A DNA stretch of 64,000 bases. Origin: Lamellibrachia columna (Eukaryota; Annelida; Polychaeta; Sabellida; Siboglinidae). The stretch is from assembly GCA_963662155.1 (NCBI GenBank), contig OY759269.1, positions 19,192,864 to 19,256,863 on the forward strand, in the 5' to 3' direction. Position 1 is the stretch's first letter. The number at the start of each line of letters is the position of its first letter. The position numbers and the translations under genes were made by a program. The notes beneath the pieces were generated by a model. That model was not told where the DNA came from. It saw nothing but the letters and a program-made list of their open reading frames with translations, and made no database searches. Shown in pieces: positions 57,201 through 64,000 of the stretch.

Positions 57201-58058
57201 GAACACCGATGGAGTCGAATGGTACACGCCGCCAGGATAGACTCGATGCACACCCCCCGTACACGTACTCTCGTGTTGACGTAGCTTCCATGCGTGTGTC
57301 CACAACGAGTAACCGCCCTTCCGACATCGATACGAGTGACAGTACATACGTACATCTTGAATGAAGGAAAAATATGTCTCGTGAAGGTTGATATACATTG
57401 TTTCGGGGTCATTGCATAACGATCGACGGACGAGTTCGGCCGTTGTCTTTCCATCTTCTGCATCCGGTTTGACGAGCTTGTACACGCACACGTTCGTTTG
57501 GAACGTGGTCTCTACGCGATAGAAGTCATCAAACGTGACCCCGGTAAATTCTTCCATGGGTACATCGTCTCGATCGTATGCCTCATACAGCGTCTTCGCC
57601 GTCGGTTCCAATCGATATAGATCGCATCCTCGATGCAGGGCCAGACATCGGAAGAGACAAAGGTTATCATTGTACCTCTTGTTATGGTTGGGTTCCGTTT
57701 CCAGACCGTTGACGGCTTTGTTCTTCTTGATGTAGACTGGAAGGGGGGTCGCCTGCACACATCCTATAGGATGATCGATGATGCGGTTGACGAAGAAGGT
57801 GACATTGGTCACGAGTTCGCACACCCACGCAGAATCCGGTCTTTGATTGATAACCCATTGCAAGACGTCGGTTTCTCGGATGCGTTCGAGAAAGTCATCA
57901 AAGTCCTTGCTGTTGGTGATGAGACTGGGTTCGTCCAGGTAGCGTCCACTGCAATTACACGAGGAATGATAGTACTTGTATTGACCCGTGTTCTTGTTTC
58001 TCAGAATGAACCCGTAACTGAGGTTAATCTTGAACGCATTGGTCTGTTCCTGGAACAT
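54236..58058 (-). pseudogene. Protein-primed DNA polymerase B, copy 2, inactivated
   Basis: Breaks at 55764-55766 (TAG plus shift), 54908-54910 and 54848-54850 match copy 1. Four residue differences from copy 1 were noted: Met for Val in the SRVMD and VQDMP contexts, Pro for Leu before YKKL, and Glu for Gly in the REGD context. The in-frame extension upstream of the ATG that copy 1 shows is absent here, so it is not conserved. Confidence 0.88.
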
Positions 58059-58189
58059 TATCTTCAAAGGAGCTTCTAGGACGGTCGTGTCTAGCGTGGT
58101 TAATCTGTAATCGTACCGTGCTCGTGTTTGTGTGCGTGTTTGTGTGTGTGCGTGCTTGTGCGTGCGTGCGTGAGTGCGTGCATTCGTGC

Positions 58190-58718
58190 ATGTGTGGAGG
58201 GGATTTTGGTAGGGTGATCGTTTGTTGCAGATGCGTTGACTGAAAATATTCTGTGTGTTATACTGTGTTACTAATCAGGGCTAGCTCTGGTGTTGTATTC
58301 TGTTAAACTCTTTTTACAAAGGACCTCAATTTGTTTGCCATATTTATTTACATACATCACGACAACGAGAAGCGCTCGTGTATTCTGAATTATTATCAAC
58401 GAAAATGCTAGTGGTCAAATTGGTTCAAAATGATGACTGTTGTTTAACAAAATCTGATGCTATGTTGTCTATGGCCGAAGTGGCCACCGGTAATGGTAGC
58501 CTAGTTAATGATGGAGTTGATTCTGTTTCAGGCATAACTTTTCAGACTTACACAGCATGCACTCAAATACTCGTGGTGGGAAAAGCGCTTGTCACCTTCT
58601 CGTGGTTCCAACTGTGGATCACGACATCAAACTTTGCTGTCGTGTGAACTAAGAACAGCGCACACTGACACTATCTTGTAAACCGTGGATATATATTTTG
58701 TTTGTTTGTTTTATACAG
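58190..58718 (+). repeat. 3.66-kb unit, terminal part adjoining Polinton copy 2
   Basis: Mirror of 18759-19296, including the 80-codon ORF (58405-58647). Confidence 0.85.
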
Positions 58719-61303
58719 AGTGGCTTTGTGCTAGGCGAAGTCATTTCGGTTGCCGACTCGACCCGGTAAGTGCGCGGTATCGTGACCTCTCTAAAGGGAA
58801 ATCGTGGTCGATACCAACTAAATATTTGATTGCCACGTTATTCACAAAGCTTAACGTTTAGAATGATGGTTATGTGGAGCATGCTTTTTGTGAAGGAAAC
58901 ACATATCTGGCTCAGTTGCATTATTGACAGTCGCAATCCGATTCACGTTTACTGTTGTTAACATCGTCATGTATTCGGGATGGTCTACAACTGAGCCTCC
59001 TTTGCTGTCTGTCGCATTTCAAGAGGTACCTCTTTGACAGCCTACACGCGATTGGTTAGTGCAACAATGTAATAACCATACAGGTTACATGCTTCCTCTT
59101 ATGCTCTTATTGTTATATCAGTTTTTTTCTACAGGAATAGTTGTTTTGTATGTTAGTATGCATAATTAAACCCCTAGGAATATAGAATATCATATTACAT
59201 AAAATAGTTTTTTCACACCATTATGGGACCAGTACCTGAATAAGTGAATCAACATGGACAGTATATGGTCTCGCTTTTTATTTTCACATGTCCAAATTTA
59301 CTATTTTCCATGTTCAAAATTGTCTGTGATCGATGACCACCCAATCAGATAAATACAGTCGATATGTGTTTTGTAGGTGTTTCCCCACACTTCACATTAA
59401 TACGAAAGTGAAGGCATGTACTGTGGATAGTACAGCATTAAGCGAGTATTTTCGTCTGGCAAATATTTTGCACTATGCATAATTGCAATACTTTTCGACA
59501 GATCAGATGTTATCATATTTATCCAGTCGTTTGCCTATATCTTTACTGAGTTCAACCGGGTCATTTCCTGAGCGAAAAACGGTGGCATCGTCACCAAAAA
59601 GAATAAAGGTTAAAAGTGGTGATGTATTGTAGATATCATGTATATATAATATGAACAGCTTGATCTCCTTATTGTACCTGTAATAAAATTATTGCAACTG
59701 CTGCTCTTGTTAGAAGTACACTTCAATTTTGCAATTCCCGTTTTCACAGTATTGCTCTCAAGTACATTTTGAAACTTAAACATGGGCAACATTTTTTACA
59801 CGGGTATTTACCTGAGCTCCTCATATCTCTCGTACACTGCCACTTCTTAGATCATTCCATTGGCTTGCCCAACGATTTTCGCAACACTTTCACAGAACAT
59901 TAAACATCAATTAACTGGCCTTGTGTGATCACAAGTCATAACACCAGCGTATCTCATTTTTTCATAACAAAAACAAACTCATACCCCTCAATTTCAAACC
60001 AATGCGGTTACTCATTTTTGAAATATTGGTGTGTTCTGCAGCCACTTTGCTGGGTGAAGGGGTCAGACGACAGTTACAGTTTTAAGCGGAAGTGTTACAG
60101 ACGAATGTAGTGCCTAAAATATGCAAATTACGCGATTTCAGTGATTTGTTTTTTGCATAGAAGTAACTGTATTCGGCCAGCAAGGTAGGAATGTTTGAAT
60201 TTGTTGGACCTTTGGCTATGAGATGTTCAAGTATTAAGCAGATTTGAAGACGCGTTGCTATTTTGGTGGTGACATTCCCGAAACACCAGTGCTACAGTAA
60301 GCAGCGTAATAATATTTTGCGAAAACTGCCAGATTGGAGAGAAAGCACATTTAGTGGAGGTAAGTTATTTTGACATAACTTAATTGTTCAGAACGTTGGC
60401 ATCGTAGTAGCAGTGGATGTCATGAAGTTGTATGATTGTTGATGGTCACGTTTTGTACTAGTCATGTAATACGATAATCATAATAAACGATAAGGGAAAG
60501 ACAATGGATAAATCTGCAGTGGTTCTGTTACTATAATTTAATAGTATAAAAAACTGCTGTCATCGACAGTTTGATGAGAATGTGCCATGCATTTAATTAA
60601 TCCGTCGGCAAATGAAGTGTCAAATAGTCTTAGTTGAAGTAGGCAGTCGTTTAACGATGCGTTGCGTGGTTGGTGTGTTGCGTGGCGAGGTCGGCTTCTA
60701 ACAGGGAACTGGCGGTATATATGGCTCTCCTGGCGGACAATTCACGAGAACCGCAATTTATCCGGTAGGAGCGCGCGCTTATGCTGAGACGCGTAAAGTT
60801 ATTGTTCAAAATTGTATTGTTATTGAGAAATTCATAGGCTATAATTTCGTATTTTGATCTGATTCGACACATGGACGGTTATAAAACGAATGTGAATTTG
60901 CTACGGAACAAGCGAGCGACCAGAGAGTGAAAGGAAACGAAGTATGCGCTTTTTATTCTGCTCAAATTCGATACCGGCATATTATCGCCGCCATTTTCAA
61001 ACGGTCGGCGTCACCGGAGGTGAATTTGCACCGGAGATGACGCATCCAGTCGCGTATAGTTGACGTCATAGTAGACATTACGTCACATTGGCGCGCGCTA
61101 TCTGAAGGTAAGTGACAGGTAGGAACAGACGCGTTATTTTCCTGCTCCCATGTATTAACAGTTTCTGCGACATTTTACACGACTGTGTATGTGATTGTAT
61201 GTCGGTTTCTGTTTATCTATTAAAAAGATGTCCCTACCCTGACCTACCTCCACCACTGCCATTGAGACTAGCGATATCGGACAATTCACTGATAGTCCCA
61301 GAC
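58719..61303 (+). repeat. 3.66-kb unit in right arm
   Basis: Mirror of 16173-18758, with the same ~330-bp deletion near 59347, the CRE at 61061-61068 and the ORF at 60651-60872. Confidence 0.88.
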
Positions 61304-61840
61304 ACGGACAACTGAATCAACTTGGGCCTTTATAATTAATATATACTAAAGGGTATGCAACATGGAATGACACCACTCGCCTTTCAACATCCGAAACTGA
61401 ACTTTGCAATGCATAATCCGATTACTACGATCATACACACATGTCCAAATGAATAAACTTTCACTATACCTACTTTTGATTACACATGTCTGTATTTCTT
61501 AACGAAAAGACATATTTTGACGACTGCGCGCAGAAAAGTACATACGACGAAATGTCATCACGTGACAACGCAGACACACTTTGTTACGGAAATAGTCGAC
61601 GCAACAAAAAGCCAACAGCGTCTCTGTCTGACAGCTTCTACGTGCGGTTATATATGACTTACCAAAAGTTATGTCTTCCGACGTCTTCATTGATAGATCA
61701 AAAATATAACCGCACGTAGAAGCTGTCAGACAGAGACGCTGCTGTCTCTTTGTTGGGTAGACTATTTCCTTAACAAAGTGTGTTGCACCTCACTTTCGTC
61801 TGCGTTGTCACGTGATTACATTTCGTCGTATGTACTTTTT
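61304..61840. repeat. Foldback palindrome and unique sequence, right-arm copy
   Basis: Mirror of 15636-16172; arms at about 61526-61648 and 61701-61837. Confidence 0.75.
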
Positions 61841-63646
61841 ACTCATAGCCAAAGGTCCAACAAATTCAAACATTCCTACCTTGCTGGCCGAATACAGTTA
61901 CTTCTATGCAAAAAACAAATAACTGAAATCGCGTAATTTGCATATTTTTAGGCACTACATTCGTCTGTAACACTTCCGCTTAAAACTGTAACTGTCGTCT
62001 GACCCCTTCACCCAGCAAAGTGGCTGCAGAACACACCAACATTTAAAAAATGAGTAACCGCACTGCTTTGAATTTGAGGGGTATGAGTTTGGTTTTTTTA
62101 TGAAAAAATTAGATACGCTGGTGTTATGACTTGCTCACACAAGGCCAGTTAATTGATGTTTAATGTTATGTGAAAGTGTTGCGAAAATCGTTGGGCAAGC
62201 CAATGGAATATTCTAAGAAGTGGCAGTGTACGAGAGAAATGAGGAGCTCGGGTAAATACCCGTGTGAAAAATGTTGCCCATGTTGAAGTTTCAAAATGTA
62301 CTTGAGAGCAATACTGTGAAAACGGGAATTGCAAAATTGAAGTGTACTTCTAACAAGAGCAGCAGTTGCAATAATTTTATTACAGGCACAATAAGGAGTT
62401 CAAGCTGTTCATATTATATATACATGATATCTACAATACATCACCACTTTTAACCTTTATTCTTTTTGGTGACGACGCCACCGTTTTTCGCTCAGGAAAT
62501 GACCCGGTTGAACTCAGCAAAGATATAGGCAAACGACTGGATAAATATGGTAACATCTGATCTGTCGAAAAGTATTGCAATTATGCATTGTGCAAAATAT
62601 TTGCCAGACGAAAATACTCGCTTAATGCTGTACTATCCACAGTACATGCCTTCACTTTCGTATTTATGTGAAGTGTGGGGAAACACCTACAAAACACATA
62701 TCGACTGTATTTATCTGCTACAGAAGTAATTAACAAGGATTGTCTGTAATGTACAATATTGTCATCATACAAATGTTTTTTTTTAATTGCATAAATTACA
62801 TCCATCCGATTTTTTGAAATTAAAACTGTCACTATAATGTTTGAAGCAAACAAAAAGTTGCTACCAAATAATCTGATGTTATATTAAAATGCAACAGTTT
62901 ATGAAACCACACGTGAAACGCGATCAAATAAAAACTTAAGATAGGTATTCGCAAGAATGACCCTAAGAGCCCAATGTATATCTGTACAAGGTATACAATT
63001 ATGGAATTGACTAGACGAAAACATCTAACGTGATTGGGTGGACAATTTTGAACATGGAAAATAACAAATTTGGACATGTGAAAATAAAAATGCGAGACCA
63101 TATACTGTCCATGTTGATTCACTTATTCAGGTACTGGTCCCATAATGGTGTGAAAAAATTAATTTATGTAATATGATATTCTATATTCCTAGGGGTTTAA
63201 TTCAGCATACTAACATACAAAACAACTATTCCTGTAGAAAAAACTGATATAACAATAAGAGCATAAGAGGAAGCATGTAACCTGTATGGTTATTACATTG
63301 TTGCACTAACCAACCGCGTGTAGGCTGTCAAAGAGGTACCTCTTGAAATGCGACAGACAGCAAAGGAGGCTCAGTTGTAGACCATCCCGAATACATGACG
63401 ATGTTAACAACAGTAAACGTGAATCGGACTGCGACTGTCAATAATGCAACTGAGCCAGATATGTGTTTCCTTCACAAAAAGCATGCTCCACATAACCATC
63501 ATTCTAAACGTTAAGCTTTGTGAATAACGTGGCAATCAAATATTTAGTTGGTATCGACCACGATTTCCCTTTAGAGAGGTCACGATACCGCGCACTTACC
63601 GGGTCGAGTCGGCAACCGAAATGATTTCGCCTAGCACCAAGCCACT
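61841..63646 (-). repeat. Truncated 3.66-kb unit, right arm
   Basis: Mirror of 13830-15635, with a few substitutions relative to it. Confidence 0.88.
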
Positions 63647-64000
63647 CTGTATAAAACAAACAAACAAAATATATATCCACGGTTTACAAGATAGTGTCAG
63701 TGTGCGCTGTTCTTAGTTCACACGACAGCAAAGTTTGATGTCGTGATCCACAGTAGGAACCACGAGAAGGTGACATGCGCTTTTCCCACCACGAGTATTT
63801 GTGTGCATGCAGTGTAAGTCTGAAAAGTTATGCCTGAAACGGAATCAACTCCATCATTAGCTAGGCTAGCATTACCGGTGGCCACTTCGGCCATAGACAA
63901 CATAGCATCAGATTTTGCTAAACAACAGTTACCATTTTGAACCAATTTGACCACTAGCATTTTCGTTGATAAGAATTCAGAATAGACGAGCTCTTGTCGT
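63647..64000 (-). repeat. 3.66-kb unit continuing beyond the window, right arm
   Basis: Mirror of about 13476-13829. It includes the exon-like segment's upstream tract and the 80-codon ORF at 63718-63960. The inverted repeat is still in register at the window edge. Confidence 0.88.

Larger units (their letters stand above)
47017..58120 (-). mobile_element. Polinton/Maverick element, copy 2
   Basis: Reverse-complement twin of copy 1; any position is about 77485 minus the copy 1 position. Its 3' end is visible. Read on the minus strand the element finishes ...TCTTACTACT, compatible with the AG...CT termini of Polintons, directly against the unit sequence. The other end dissolves in (GTGC)n at about 58120-58190. 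It carries the same stops and frameshifts as copy 1 and only a few substitutions. Confidence 0.92.

Overview
This is a stretch of metazoan nuclear DNA. It carries decayed non-LTR retrotransposons, a pogo-type DNA transposon, a multi-exon secreted/GPI-type cysteine-rich gene with GT-AG introns, and two copies of a Polinton/Maverick (adintovirus-like) element. No species is assigned. Nothing bacterial (operons with Shine-Dalgarno sites, CRISPR, rRNA, tRNA) was seen.

Layout. 1-665: decayed CR1-like LINE. 690-1800: a 145-bp direct repeat and a short palindrome. 1801-15635: head-to-tail array of a ~3.66-kb unit (about 1816, 2841, 6501, 10166, 13830). Each full unit holds an antisense LINE reverse-transcriptase relic, a CRE-containing promoter-like block followed by a splice donor, a (GTGC)n microsatellite and a 46-47 nt exon-like segment. 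15636-16172: foldback palindrome plus unrelated sequence. 16173-19296: the unit in inverse orientation. 19366-30190: Polinton copy 1 on +. 30191-30390: 200 Ns. 30391-41667: host gene (exons at 31303, 32400, 36868, 37976, 39086, 39901) with LINE pieces in its introns. 41668-44910: pogo-like transposon interrupted by a LINE. 45750-47016: a diverged inverted unit. 47017-58120: Polinton copy 2 on the minus strand. 58190-64000: units again.

The main large-scale feature is a near-perfect inverted repeat: about 13.5-30.19 kb matches the reverse complement of 47.295-63.96 kb. Paired positions sum to 77485 in the Polinton part and 77476 in the outer part. Both arms carry the same inactivating lesions in DNA polymerase B, packaging ATPase, integrase, minor capsid, major capsid and one unknown gene. 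The element was therefore dead before the inversion-duplication, or one locus is represented twice in the assembly. The N gap lies exactly at the inner end of the left arm, so an assembly fold-back must be excluded.

Polinton gene order, in its own direction: protein-primed PolB, A32/FtsK-like ATPase, small basic core-like protein, conserved unknown protein, two tiny membrane ORFs, retroviral-type integrase with chromodomain, two-helix membrane protein, penton-like minor capsid, glycine-rich core/pVI-like protein, double-jelly-roll major capsid, adenain-like cysteine protease. Genes are packed with 1-17 nt overlaps or short spacers. Two TATA-like boxes sit about 35-40 nt upstream of internal start codons. 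Replication, integration and capsid functions are all broken; the protease, core-like and membrane ORFs remain open.

The host gene joins cysteine-rich repeat exons in phase 1-1 to a three-exon Ly6/uPAR (three-finger) domain and a hydrophobic tail. Its first exon(s) were not found.
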